A stretch of DNA of 64,000 bases. It comes from Faecalispora jeddahensis. Lineage in GTDB: Bacteria; Bacillota; Clostridia; Oscillospirales; Acutalibacteraceae. Both the position numbers and the translations under genes were made by a program. Every line of letters begins with the position of its first letter. Position 1 is the first letter of the stretch. This document shows, piece after piece, positions 17,581-25,656 of this stretch. Below the pieces are notes generated by a model. It worked only from the letters and a program-made list of their open reading frames with translations, did no database searches and was not told the DNA's origin. Where the stretch lies: the NCBI RefSeq assembly GCF_000577335.1, contig NZ_CBYL010000002.1, positions 104,526-168,525 of the forward strand. The letters run 5' to 3'.

Positions 17581-18915
17581 TCACCAGATCCCGTTGATTT
17601 CGGCCTGTCGGCGCAGCTCCTCGCGAAAATCGGGGTGCGCAATGTTGATCAGTGCTTCCGCGCGCCGTCTCACGTTCAATCCCCGCAGCCAGGCAATGCC
17701 GTATTCGGTCACCACATAGTCCGTGTCGTTGCGGGAGGTGGTGACAACCGCGCCCTCATGCAGAAACGGCACAATCTTGGAATGAAGTTCCTTTTTGCCG
17801 TCGGCGTCTGTTGTGGTATAGGTGGAATGCATGGCGATAATCGACTTGCCCCCGGGGGACATCTGGGCCCCCTGCACTGTTTCCGACTGCCCGCCCGTAC
17901 CCGACCACTGGGTATGCCCAACGGTTTCGGAGGCGCACTGGCCGGTGAGGTCGACCTCCAGCGTGGCGTTTATGGAAACGAACCGGTTGTTTCTGCCAAT
18001 GGTATACGGGTCGTTGGTGAAGGTGCAGGATTTGAACAGAACGGAAGGATTATTGTCGATGTAGTCGTACAGCCGCTGGCTGCCCATTGTGAAAGAGCAG
18101 ACCGAGTATCCGTTAAGCAAACCCTTCTGCGAATTGTCTACCGCTCCGCACTCAATCAGATCCACCATTGTTTCCGTAAACATCTCGGTATGAATGCCCA
18201 AATGGCGCTTTGTCTTCAGCTCCGCCGCCACCGCATTGGGAATATTGCCGATGCCGAGCTGAATCGTGGAACCGTCCTCTATCAAAGAGGCGATCTGCCT
18301 GCCGATCGCGGCGTCCGTCTCGGTGTAGGGGGCAAGCTGGGCGATGGGGATGGGCCGGTCGGACTCTACGACCGCCGCCACTTCGGAAATGTGAACCTGG
18401 GTGTCGCCAAAAGTGCGCGGAAAATGGGGGTTCACCTCAACAATGGCGAGCGCCCCTTTGTTGATGAGGTCACGCTCGTAAATGGCGCTGACGGAAAGCG
18501 ACATGTAGCCGTGCTGATCCATGGGGGATACGGTAGCCAGCACAACCGGCCGGCGGCCCTCGAAGGCAATGCGGTCAAGGGTTTTACGCAGAATGGAGGT
18601 AGAGCTCTGCGGCATGTGGCTCACCAGCTTTTTCTTTTGCGCGTCGCGCAGGCCGGCGCTGAAAAACCAGCCGTTATGTGACAGAATCCCCTGCAGTTCA
18701 GGGTCTTTGAACGCCTCGTAATATTTCAGGGGCAGGCATGTATTCAGAATGGTATCCTTCACGCCGGTTTCTTTCAGGTGCTGCAGGTTTTCGAGGAGGG
18801 CCTGGGGCTCACCGGCCGCCTGAGCGGAGAACATATAGTCGCCGTCCCGGATCAGCTCCAGTGCCTGATTGGCGGTCATCTTCTTTTCACGGTACAGTTG
18901 CTCGAATGCTTTCAT
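17581..18915 (-). CDS. Acetyl-CoA hydrolase/transferase family CoA-transferase (4-hydroxybutyrate CoA-transferase-like)
   Basis: A 444-residue class I CoA-transferase of the acetyl-CoA hydrolase/transferase family (PF02550 and PF13336), which includes 4-hydroxybutyrate and butyrate:acetate CoA-transferases. The glycine-rich stretch QLGIGNIPNAV and the catalytic glutamate in GIHTEMFTE (about E244) are present, as is GQSETVQGAQMSPGGKSI near the CoA site. It shares the family and overall plan with the protein at 41105-42406, so the window holds two paralogues. It is 69 bases downstream of an MFS carrier on the same strand, with a divergent LysR regulator beyond; this looks like a unit for uptake and CoA activation of one carboxylate. 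The acid is not predictable from sequence alone. Confidence 0.9.
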   Translation of the reverse strand: MKAFEQLYREKKMTANQALELIRDGDYMFSAQAAGEPQALLENLQHLKETGVKDTILNTCLPLKYYEAFKDPELQGILSHNGWFFSAGLRDAQKKKLVSHMPQSSTSILRKTLDRIAFEGRRPVVLATVSPMDQHGYMSLSVSAIYERDLINKGALAIVEVNPHFPRTFGDTQVHISEVAAVVESDRPIPIAQLAPYTETDAAIGRQIASLIEDGSTIQLGIGNIPNAVAAELKTKRHLGIHTEMFTETMVDLIECGAVDNSQKGLLNGYSVCSFTMGSQRLYDYIDNNPSVLFKSCTFTNDPYTIGRNNRFVSINATLEVDLTGQCASETVGHTQWSGTGGQSETVQGAQMSPGGKSIIAMHSTYTTTDADGKKELHSKIVPFLHEGAVVTTSRNDTDYVVTEYGIAWLRGLNVRRRAEALINIAHPDFREELRRQAEINGIW

Positions 18916-18984
18916 AAGATAACTCCTTTCGGGCGGCGGACTGCGCAGTCACTCCCCGCAGCCGTCGCCGCCAGATAAATGCTT

Positions 18985-20184
18985 TTATTTTTTAGACGCA
19001 CGGCCGGTTTCCGGCAGAAGGAACGAGCCGAGGAAGAAGGTTGCGCTCATCACCAGCGCGATGGTCAGTCCGGCGGAATAGCCGGATTTGTCGATCACGA
19101 CGCCGATCAGATAATAGACCACCGATTCAATGATATAGGACAGCGCCCAGAACAGGCCCATAATGGTGGTCAGCTTGGCGGGGGTCATGTTCGGCAGCTC
19201 CTGCGGAATCATCACCAGAGAGGTGATCGGCAGGAACATAAACACACCGATGGCAAACGCGGCTACCATAGAGAGCGTGCCGTTGTCGGTATGGAACATC
19301 AGCACGCCGAACAGGGTCATGGCCAGGCCGCTCCAGCGGATTACGGGCAGGCGCCTGAAAAATACCCTGGCCAGCAGAATCGCCAGAATGGAGCCGGCTA
19401 CGCCGCCGAACGCCACAAGCGTGCTAAGCGTTTTGGAGTTGATTGCGGTTGTGCCGGAGATGGGAAAAATATTGAGCAGTACAATATAAAAGGTGAGCAG
19501 CCCGGAATAGGTGAGCGGAAAGAACCAATTGAACTTGTCCTTCAGCGCATCCCCCGCCGTGTACTTTTCGGCCACGGTGCCGGAAGAACGGTTCAGCTCA
19601 AAATCCTGCCCCACGGCGGGCCACGCAAGGAACAGCACGCCGCTGACCGCCGCGAAAAACGCCATGCTGTACTGCCAGGTTTCCAGCCAGCGGATGACCG
19701 GGCCGACGATCAGCATTGCGATGATTCCGCCTACGTTGTATGCCACACCGTTGAGTGCATTTACGGTCGGGCGCTTTTCAGGGGCAAAATAGTGGATGAC
19801 CACCGGGCTGAAATACACCACATACAGCGCGCCGCCAAAGCCCATGAAAAAGCGGCCCAAAACAAAGATCCAATACTGCGGCGCCAGCACCGCCAGCACG
19901 CTGCCGGCGACGATGAGCCCGGAGCCCAGCCCGATCGCCTTTTTGGGGAACAGCTTGATCAGAATGCCGGCGGCCATAAAGTTGCCGACGATTTTTGCAA
20001 TGGTAATGGCGTTGGAGATAAACGTTGCCGAAGCAAATGTCTTCAGCTTAAAATAATCCATGATCTGCGGCGTAAGCGTACTGCCGGCGATCCAGTTGAC
20101 CGCAAAAAACGCATATGTAAAAAACATAATCGTTTCAATCAGTACGGCCCTGCCTGAAGAGATTTTTATCCTTTGCTCTTCCAT
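18985..20184 (-). CDS. Major facilitator superfamily transporter
   Basis: A 399-residue MFS permease with twelve hydrophobic segments. The start is placed at 20184, where AAAGGGGAA lies about 8 bases upstream; the 52 codons before it in the same frame are not hydrophobic and look untranslated. The loop between segments 2 and 3 is degenerate, but LGRFFMGFGGALYVVYFSP matches the motif of segments 4-5 in oxalate/formate-antiporter-like MFS proteins. It lies directly upstream of a CoA-transferase gene and is divergent from a LysR regulator. A carboxylate substrate that the CoA-transferase then activates is a reasonable inference. Confidence 0.9.
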   Translation of the reverse strand: MEEQRIKISSGRAVLIETIMFFTYAFFAVNWIAGSTLTPQIMDYFKLKTFASATFISNAITIAKIVGNFMAAGILIKLFPKKAIGLGSGLIVAGSVLAVLAPQYWIFVLGRFFMGFGGALYVVYFSPVVIHYFAPEKRPTVNALNGVAYNVGGIIAMLIVGPVIRWLETWQYSMAFFAAVSGVLFLAWPAVGQDFELNRSSGTVAEKYTAGDALKDKFNWFFPLTYSGLLTFYIVLLNIFPISGTTAINSKTLSTLVAFGGVAGSILAILLARVFFRRLPVIRWSGLAMTLFGVLMFHTDNGTLSMVAAFAIGVFMFLPITSLVMIPQELPNMTPAKLTTIMGLFWALSYIIESVVYYLIGVVIDKSGYSAGLTIALVMSATFFLGSFLLPETGRASKK

Positions 20185-20524
20185 AAAGGATTCCCCTTTC
20201 GATTGTGTGCAGACACACAAGCTGTGAAATTGTGTTACCCTCCTGCTTCGGCCAAAGCATTTTCCGCCGTTATCATAGCATGGGGGATGAGAAAAGAGAA
20301 ATACATGTTTTTCATACCGCCATGAAACCGATTCATGCAACTATACATTTTCAGGTGTTTCTTGTGCAAAAGAACTATGAATTCCCACAAAAACGTCCTT
20401 TGGAGCGCAGGTTGGCAGCCGGCAGCGCTTTTTGTTCCCTAACCGAAAAAAGAATGGGATTGAAGCTGAACATTTTTACGGTATAATAGAGGCAGAGACC
20501 GATGAGTGAGGAGGAGATTCCCCA
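20185..20524. promoter_or_regulatory. Divergent control region between MFS gene and LysR gene
   Basis: A 340-base intergenic region. On the plus strand TTGAAG (20460-20465), 16 bases and TATAAT (20482-20487) form a promoter for the LysR gene at 20525. On the minus strand a TATGAT lies near 20269-20274, about 85 bases before the MFS start, without a clear -35. LysR operators are expected here, but no convincing T-N11-A palindrome stands out by eye. Confidence 0.5.
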
Positions 20525-21412
20525 ATGACTATGATCCAGCTGGCCTATTATGTCGAAGTGGTAAAGCAGCATCATTTTACAAAGGCGGCCGAAAAGCTTT
20601 TTGTCAGCCAATCTACTTTGAGCAAAGCCATTCGTGCATTGGAGAAGGAGTTTCAGGTAGAATTCATCAATCGCCGCACAAAAGACCTGCAGATCACAGA
20701 GGACGGCCTGGTATTTTACGAGTACGCAACCAAACTGCTGGAGTATTACCACACGCAGACGCAGGAGCTGTACCGGCACCTGCACTGCGCGAACAGCACG
20801 CTGACGCTGGGCCTTCCCCCCACGGCCGGGCTCATCTACTTTTCTTCCCTGCTGTATCAATTTCGGGAAGCCTATCCGGAAACCGATTTGAAGATTACGG
20901 AAATCACCTCCAAAGCGGTGCGCGACCTTGTGGACGAGGGATCGCTTGATCTGGGGGTGGTGATCGAGCCGTTTTCAGACAGCAAGTTCTTCCGCCAAAC
21001 CGTTTATTCTTCGGAAGCCGTGCTGCTGGTTTCAAAGCAGCACCCGCTCGCCGCAAGGCGGTGTGTGGAGTTCCGGGAGCTGGAGCCGGAGCGTTTTCTC
21101 ATGGTCACGCCGGATTATATGTATCACGACCTTGTGCTGGAGCGCTGCAAGACCGCGGGCTTTACCCCGAACATTGTTTTTGAAAGCTCCCAGTGGGATT
21201 TGCTGCTGGAAATGGTCGCAAACGATCAGGGCATCAGCATTTTGCCAAAGCCCCTTGTCGATAAGGTTTACAGCGACCGCGTACATCAGCTTCACCTGAA
21301 AAACCCGGAGTTTCCCTGGGCGCTCTCTGTCATTTACCGCACGAACAAATTTCTCACCGTTCCCATGCAGCGCTTTTTGAAGCTGTGCGGAAAAGCGCAG
21401 TGGCCCTCATAA
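20525..21412 (+). CDS. LysR-family transcriptional regulator
   Basis: A 295-residue LysR regulator. The ATG at 20525 follows GAGGAGGAG. The N-terminal helix-turn-helix is MIQLAYYVEVVKQHHFTKAAEKL then FVSQSTLSKAIRALEKEF; the effector domain begins about residue 90 (LTLGLPPTAGLIYFSS), with the CynR/OxyR-like overall plan. It is divergent from the MFS and CoA-transferase genes and is probably their regulator, responding to the transported acid or its CoA ester. A perfect hairpin terminator follows 165 bases after the stop. Confidence 0.92.
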   Translation: MTMIQLAYYVEVVKQHHFTKAAEKLFVSQSTLSKAIRALEKEFQVEFINRRTKDLQITEDGLVFYEYATKLLEYYHTQTQELYRHLHCANSTLTLGLPPTAGLIYFSSLLYQFREAYPETDLKITEITSKAVRDLVDEGSLDLGVVIEPFSDSKFFRQTVYSSEAVLLVSKQHPLAARRCVEFRELEPERFLMVTPDYMYHDLVLERCKTAGFTPNIVFESSQWDLLLEMVANDQGISILPKPLVDKVYSDRVHQLHLKNPEFPWALSVIYRTNKFLTVPMQRFLKLCGKAQWPS

Positions 21413-21577
21413 AGGCCTGAAATCGCCCTTTGGAACCGCACCGCGCATGACCCGTGCCGGTATTCCCCCGCGGTAAACGCGGCCGCAGCACGCTCCGCTT
21501 CCCCAACCGTAAAAGAGCATCGATCGCCGCGGCAAAAATCGCCGGTGCAAAGTTCACCTGCCGAAAAACAGTACAAA

Positions 21578-21617
21578 AATGCGCCTTGATCCGTGTTCTG
21601 CCAGATCAAGGCGCATT
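21578..21617. terminator. Bidirectional terminator between LysR and aldo/keto reductase genes
   Basis: A perfect 14-base stem (AATGCGCCTTGATC with GATCAAGGCGCATT), loop of 12. It lies between two converging genes (20525-21412 and 21694-22731) and can serve both; the T-tracts are short. Confidence 0.8.
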
Positions 21618-21693
21618 CTCTTGTTTGTCGTGATGCGGTTGCTGTGCAATTTGCAACCGCAAATTTGTTTTGCGGTAAGTGATGGATGGGTGA

Positions 21694-22731
21694 TCAGCAG
21701 CCGGCAGCCTTTCTCTTTTCCAGAAAATCTTCGTAATCCCGCAGGTTTTCTTCCAGCAGAGCCGGAGTATCCAGTTCATAGGGACAATGGCTGCGACAGC
21801 GGTTGCAGTGGATGCAGCTGTGAATGCGGGCCATCTTCCGCTGGTTCTCTTCATTGAGGTAAACCGAAAGCGGCGCGCGGCGAATCAGCAGCGACATTCT
21901 GGCGCAGGTTGGAATCTCAATTCCCTGTGGGCACGGCATGCAGTAGCCGCACCCGCGGCAGAAGTCCCCGGCCAGCTCTCTGCGGTCCTTTTCAATCACC
22001 GCAGAGAGTTCTTCATTCAAAACCGGAGGGGTATCAATATAAGAAAGAAATTCGTCCAGCTCCGATTCCTTCTGCACGCCCCAGATCGGCAGCACGTTGT
22101 CAAACTGCGCCAGAAACGCATAGGCTGCGGCGGAATTCGTAATCAGTCCGCCGGACAGCCCCTTCATCGCGATAAAGCCCATCCGGTGCTCCCGACACAG
22201 CCGCACCAGCTCCATGTCCTTTTCTGAGGAAAGGTAGCTGAACGGAAATTGCAGCGTTTCATAAAGGCCCGACTCAATCGCCTCGTGCGCCACGGAAAGC
22301 CGGTGGTTCGTAATGCCGATGTGGCGGATCAGCCCTTTCTCCCTGGCCTCGAGCATCGCTTCGTACAGCCCGCTGCCGTCACCGGGCCTGGGACAGAAGG
22401 CGGGATTGTGGAACTGGTACAAATCCAGATATTCCGTATTCAGATCATGCAGGCTGGCCCGCAGCTGATCCCAGAAATCCTGCGCCCGTTGACACATGGT
22501 CTTGGACGAAATAAAAACCTGCTCCCGAACATCGTGGAGCGCGCAGCCGATCTTCTCCTCGCTGTCTGTATAAAAACGGGCGGTATCGAAAAAACGAATC
22601 CCGTGGTCATACGCCTTTCGGAGCAAATGAACGGCTTCCTCTTTTGAAATGCGCTGGATCGGCAGGGCCCCGAATCCGTTTTTATTCACAGTGATTCCCG
22701 TTTTCCCCAGTGTGACAACATCCATGCTCAA
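21694..22731 (-). CDS. Aldo/keto reductase with ferredoxin-type [4Fe-4S] domain
   Basis: A 345-residue two-part protein. Residues 1-250 form the aldo/keto reductase barrel (LGKTGITVNKNGFGALPI, the catalytic region GIRFFDTARFYTDSEEKIG with Asp and Tyr, and the HIGITNHRL strand). The C-terminal part has two cysteine groups, FCRGCGYCMPCPQGIEIP and IHSCIHCNRCRSHCPYELD, as in bacterial ferredoxin-type clusters. Such hybrid reductases are common in anaerobic Clostridia, where they reduce aldehydes or ketones in the cytoplasm; the physiological substrates are mostly unknown. The gene is monocistronic, with its own promoter and a 5'-leader hairpin, and a terminator after it. Confidence 0.93.
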   Translation of the reverse strand: MSMDVVTLGKTGITVNKNGFGALPIQRISKEEAVHLLRKAYDHGIRFFDTARFYTDSEEKIGCALHDVREQVFISSKTMCQRAQDFWDQLRASLHDLNTEYLDLYQFHNPAFCPRPGDGSGLYEAMLEAREKGLIRHIGITNHRLSVAHEAIESGLYETLQFPFSYLSSEKDMELVRLCREHRMGFIAMKGLSGGLITNSAAAYAFLAQFDNVLPIWGVQKESELDEFLSYIDTPPVLNEELSAVIEKDRRELAGDFCRGCGYCMPCPQGIEIPTCARMSLLIRRAPLSVYLNEENQRKMARIHSCIHCNRCRSHCPYELDTPALLEENLRDYEDFLEKRKAAGC

Positions 22732-22802
22732 ACCTCCTGTCTGCTTTGCGGTCTTTGAAAAAGCCTCTTATCCTACAAGGGCAGATCCTGCTTTCAATGC
22801 TC

Positions 22803-22851
22803 TCTCAGGCACCCAAAGCTTTGCTTTGGCTTGTGCCGTGAGGTTATTATA
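22803..22851 (-). promoter_or_regulatory. Extended -10 promoter and 5'-end hairpin of the aldo/keto reductase gene
   Basis: On the minus strand TGTTATAAT (22846-22854 region) is an extended -10 element; the mRNA would start near 22839 and begin at once with a hairpin in which GGCAC pairs GTGCC and GCTTTGG pairs CCAAAGC (22808-22837). The leader is about 105 bases and ends with an AGGAGG site. The hairpin could protect the 5' end or be part of a sensing leader; I do not recognise a known riboswitch. Confidence 0.5.
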
Positions 22852-22968
22852 ACATACAACCCAGCAACAAATCAGCAAAAGCCTACCTGAACTGATAAAC
22901 AAGTATGTTTTCATTTCGCGCCTTTTATTTGGTGATTATTCATATTTTTCGGTCCGTTTCCTTTGATA

Positions 22969-22997
22969 TTGACATTCATTACTGACCAGAGTAAAAT
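22969..22997 (+). promoter_or_regulatory. Promoter of the glycerol dehydrogenase gene
   Basis: TTGACA (22969-22974), 17 bases, TAAAAT (22992-22997), about 55 bases before the ATG at 23052. The ribosome binding site AAAGGAGG follows at about 23037-23044. Confidence 0.75.
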
Positions 22998-23051
22998 AAT
23001 GGAAAACAGATTGATATTTTTCTGGCAAACTAAAATAAAGGAGGCTTTTTT

Positions 23052-24161
23052 ATGGCAAATATTATCGGCAGCCCGGAACGTTACATTCAGGGCAGAGGAG
23101 TTCTGAAAGAGCTATGCAAGCACGTGGAACGCGTCGGTAAGGCACCTTTTATTCTGGTGAGCGCATCCGGGAAAAAGCGCGTGGAAGCACCGATTGCGGA
23201 AAGTGCAAAAGAACAGAACACCCCGCTGACCTATGAAGTATTTGGCGGAGAATGCTGCCGCACCGAGATCAACCGTTTGATCAAGGCCTATGAGGATTCG
23301 GGCAGTGACGTGATCGTCGGCATCGGCGGCGGCAAAATTCACGACACGGCCAAGGCGGTTGCTCATTATACCAACTCGCCGGTTGTGATCGTTCCCACGA
23401 TTGCCGCAACAGACGCTCCCTGCAGCGCGCTGTCTGTTATCTACACAGACGACGGCGTGTTCGAGGAATATCTGTTCCTGCCGAAAAGCCCCAACATTGT
23501 GCTGGTCGATATTGATATTATCAGCAAGGCGCCCGCAAGACTGCTGGTCTCCGGCATGGGTGACGCTTTGGCTACTTATTTCGAGGCCCGTGCCTGCAAA
23601 CAATCCGACAGTCCGAACTTCCTTGGTGGAAAATACACCGTTACCTCCATGGCGATTGCGCGGCTGTGTTATGATACACTGCTGGCCGACGGCCTGAAGG
23701 CTCTCCTCTCTGTCAAGGCCGGCTCCTGCAGCAAGGCGCTGGAAAACACCGTGGAAGCAAACACCTACCTTTCCGGTATCGGGTTTGAAAGCTGCGGTAT
23801 CGCCGCTGCCCACGCGATTCACAACGGCTTTACCGCGATCGAAGAAACCCATCATTATTACCACGGCGAAAAGGTCGCGATCGGCACGCTTTCTCAGCTG
23901 GTGCTGGAAAACGCAAGCAAAGCGGAGCTGGACGAGGTTTACGGCTTCTGCCTGGATGTCGGCCTGCCCACCACGCTGTCTGACCTTGGAATTCAGGAAG
24001 TCAACCGCGAGCAGCTGATGAAGGTAGCCGAGCTGGCCTGCGCGCCAAACGATACCATGGGCAACATGCCGTTTGCCGTCACCCCGCAGATGGTATGCGA
24101 CGCCATCATCGGCGCGGACGCACTCGGCCGTTATTACAAGGAACTGCGCGCAAAAGCGTAA
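23052..24161 (+). CDS. gldA: Glycerol dehydrogenase (iron-containing alcohol dehydrogenase family)
   Basis: A 369-residue NAD-dependent dehydrogenase of the GldA group, which oxidises glycerol to dihydroxyacetone or works in reverse on small ketones and aldehydes. The nucleotide-binding region is IVGIGGGKIHDTAKAVAH; metal ligands are seen as the aspartate in SGMGDALATYFEA and the histidines in CGIAAAHAIHNG and HHYYHGEKVAIG. The length matches the family. It is followed by a DsrE-like gene 139 bases later. In this organism it may feed redox balance in glycerol or 1,2-diol metabolism; other diols and hydroxyketones cannot be excluded. Confidence 0.92.
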   Translation: MANIIGSPERYIQGRGVLKELCKHVERVGKAPFILVSASGKKRVEAPIAESAKEQNTPLTYEVFGGECCRTEINRLIKAYEDSGSDVIVGIGGGKIHDTAKAVAHYTNSPVVIVPTIAATDAPCSALSVIYTDDGVFEEYLFLPKSPNIVLVDIDIISKAPARLLVSGMGDALATYFEARACKQSDSPNFLGGKYTVTSMAIARLCYDTLLADGLKALLSVKAGSCSKALENTVEANTYLSGIGFESCGIAAAHAIHNGFTAIEETHHYYHGEKVAIGTLSQLVLENASKAELDEVYGFCLDVGLPTTLSDLGIQEVNREQLMKVAELACAPNDTMGNMPFAVTPQMVCDAIIGADALGRYYKELRAKA

Positions 24162-24300
24162 CAGCAGCCTGTGAATCAATGGAGGAAAGGCAGATGTATC
24201 ATCCAGTGCGTCTGCCTTTTTCGCTTTATCCTGTATCAGGCGAAAGCAGTGTCATTCCGCGGCGAACGGCACTTGTGTTTTAGTGGAAGGGGGAAATCCA

Positions 24301-24645
24301 ATGAATGTCAACGTTGTTTTTCACATTGATGAATCCGCCAAATGGGAGCTGGTACTCCGGAACGCCTCTCATCTGATCCAAATGGTGGACACACCGGATT
24401 CTGATATCAGGATTGTGGCCAATTCGGAGGCGGTGCGCGAGCTGGTTCCCCAGTCCGCGGGCTCCGCCCTGCCGATGATGCAGAAGCTTGCGGAGCAGGG
24501 GGTTCATTTTGCAGCGTGCAACAACTCTTTAAACAGCTTCGGCATTCGCCCGCAGGAGCTTGTTCCGTTTGCCGAGGTGGTACCCGCCGGTGTTCTGGAG
24601 CTGGCCCTGCGCCAGCGGGAAGGCTACGCCTATCTGAAGCCCTGA
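24301..24645 (+). CDS. DsrE/DsrF-like family small protein
   Basis: A 114-residue protein with the DsrE/DsrF-like fold (COG1416 type): FHIDESAKWELVLRNASHLIQ, IRIVANSEAVRELV, and a central GVHFAACNNSLNSFGI with the single cysteine that in relatives can carry sulfur. The ATG at 24301 has GAAGGGGGAAA upstream; the in-frame ATG at 24283 lacks a site. Homologues are found across anaerobes and the function is rarely known; a role in sulfur handling is only a guess. It stands 139 bases after the glycerol dehydrogenase gene and before a strong terminator, so the two may be co-transcribed. Confidence 0.8.
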   Translation: MNVNVVFHIDESAKWELVLRNASHLIQMVDTPDSDIRIVANSEAVRELVPQSAGSALPMMQKLAEQGVHFAACNNSLNSFGIRPQELVPFAEVVPAGVLELALRQREGYAYLKP

Positions 24646-24664
24646 TGTTCGCTTCGCTGATTTG

Positions 24665-24715
24665 AAAGGGGCAGGGACAGTCCTATCGGTTAGATAGACC
24701 TGTCCCTGCCCCTTT
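24665..24715. terminator. Bidirectional terminator
   Basis: A perfect 16-base stem AAAGGGGCAGGGACAG / CTGTCCCTGCCCCTTT with TTGCTTTT after it on the plus strand. It separates the DsrE-like gene from the convergent DUF3842 gene. Confidence 0.92.
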
Positions 24716-24729
24716 TGCTTTTAACCCTC

Positions 24730-25167
24730 TTACAGTCCCTCCAGAGCCCGAATTTCTTCTTCAAAAATCTGTGCGGCTGCCTCAAGGTAGAATTTGATGC
24801 TCTGGTTTGTTCCGTCCGCCAGCCTGATGTTGCACTGGCGGGAGGGAATCACAATTTTCACCGCGTCGCTCGCGCCGATCGCCTCCGCCATTTTAGGCGT
24901 TAATTCCCCAAGCAGACCGTTCGGCATCAAAATCCCGATCGGCCCGGCGAGAATGTGCATTTTTGCAGCGTTGAACGCGACCGCATTCTCCCCTGTCGCT
25001 CCGTCATTCGCGCCGCCTTTGATCATGTTCGCGGTAGCCACAGCATTGGTGCCCAACGCAATGATGGCAATGTCCGGACGAACCTGTTTAAAGCGCTCGA
25101 TCAAAGCTTTCCCGATGCCGCCGCCCTGTCCGTCCACAACAGCCACCTGTATCCGTCCATGTTTCAT
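24730..25167 (-). CDS. DUF3842 family protein
   Basis: A 145-residue protein matching the DUF3842 family found in Clostridia. The N-terminus IQVAVVDGQGGGIGKALIE is a glycine-rich, Rossmann-like beta-alpha-beta start; later come LGTNAVATANMIKGGAND, GENAVAFNAAKMHILAGPIGI and VIPSRQCNIRLADG. No enzyme activity is established for the family; the glycine-rich region suggests nucleotide or dinucleotide binding. It stands alone, convergent with the DsrE-like gene and divergent from larB. Confidence 0.85.
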   Translation of the reverse strand: MKHGRIQVAVVDGQGGGIGKALIERFKQVRPDIAIIALGTNAVATANMIKGGANDGATGENAVAFNAAKMHILAGPIGILMPNGLLGELTPKMAEAIGASDAVKIVIPSRQCNIRLADGTNQSIKFYLEAAAQIFEEEIRALEGL

Positions 25168-25418
25168 CGCTTTCCCTATCCTGCCTCAGCATTTGCTGTA
25201 AATTCGGCTTTTTCAAGCCCGGAATTTCTTCTCAACCTTACCTTAAACAGTTCTGCTCCATTTGTCAATCTTTTCAGGAAAATTCTTTGAATCATCTAAG
25301 GCCATCAATTCACTTGAAAATGGCCTGATGCACGTACAGCGATTTCTCTCTTCTCCTACAGCGGGGACGAAATTAAAAATTTTTTCAAAGCGGCATTCCT
25401 AATCATGCGCATCGCTAC

Positions 25419-25448
25419 TTGACCACAAGGCAAAAAAATTGATATAAT
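25419..25448 (+). promoter_or_regulatory. Promoter of the larB leader
   Basis: TTGACC (25419-25424), 18 bases, TATAAT (25443-25448). Transcription would begin near 25455, about 200 bases before the larB start codon. Confidence 0.75.
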
Positions 25449-25454
25449 AACAAT

Positions 25455-25640
25455 ATTCTATAAAATCATACTGGGGCCTGGAAGACCCCTCACGGACTCT
25501 GAAGAGCCTGTGTATTTTCCCATAGCGCAAAAACAAATCACGCCGTGTTGAGATTCATCCTACGCGGTATGCGTGAAATTTTACTGAAGTATCGTACCTG
25601 AAGGTATGCCTTTTTTAGGGCATACCCTTTTTATTGGCAA
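25455..25640 (+). ncRNA. Structured leader of larB, candidate riboswitch or attenuator
   Basis: Between the promoter and the larB ribosome binding site lies a roughly 185-base leader that folds into several hairpins: GGGG..CCCC at 25473-25488, a stem around GGACTCTGAAGAGCC near 25493-25508, and ACGC-GGTAT-GCGT at 25562-25574. It ends with a factor-independent terminator at 25603-25634 (GGTATGCC/GGCATACC, then CTTTTTATT). A short alternative hairpin GTACC-TGAA-GGTAT (25594-25607) would occupy the 5' arm of the terminator, and the sequence GGTATGC occurs twice (25566 and 25603), so competing folds are possible. I could not match it to a known riboswitch class by eye. A metal- or cofactor-sensing switch would fit the gene. 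Confidence 0.6.
25603..25634 (+). terminator. Terminator in the larB leader
   Basis: An 8-base perfect stem GGTATGCC/GGCATACC with a T-rich loop, followed by CTTTTTATT, 22 bases before the larB start. Its position upstream of the gene implies conditional read-through. Confidence 0.8.
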
Positions 25641-25656
25641 ATGAGGAGGACCCTTT

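Larger units (their letters stand above)
25168..25656. other. Intergenic region containing the larB promoter and leader
   Basis: The 489-base region between the DUF3842 gene and larB. The first 240 bases hold nothing I recognise. The rest is a promoter (25419-25448) and a roughly 180-base leader with a terminator (next entries). Confidence 0.6.

Noticed and set aside
22732..22840. A TPP riboswitch, because CTGAGAGAG occurs in the aldo/keto reductase leader
   Set aside because: The other conserved parts (ACCC after the CTGAGA stem and the AACCTGATCTGG-like segment) are missing.
25455..25600. NiCo, cobalamin, TPP or ZTP riboswitch before larB
   Set aside because: None of the conserved core sequences I know for these classes could be placed with confidence; I report it as an unassigned leader instead.
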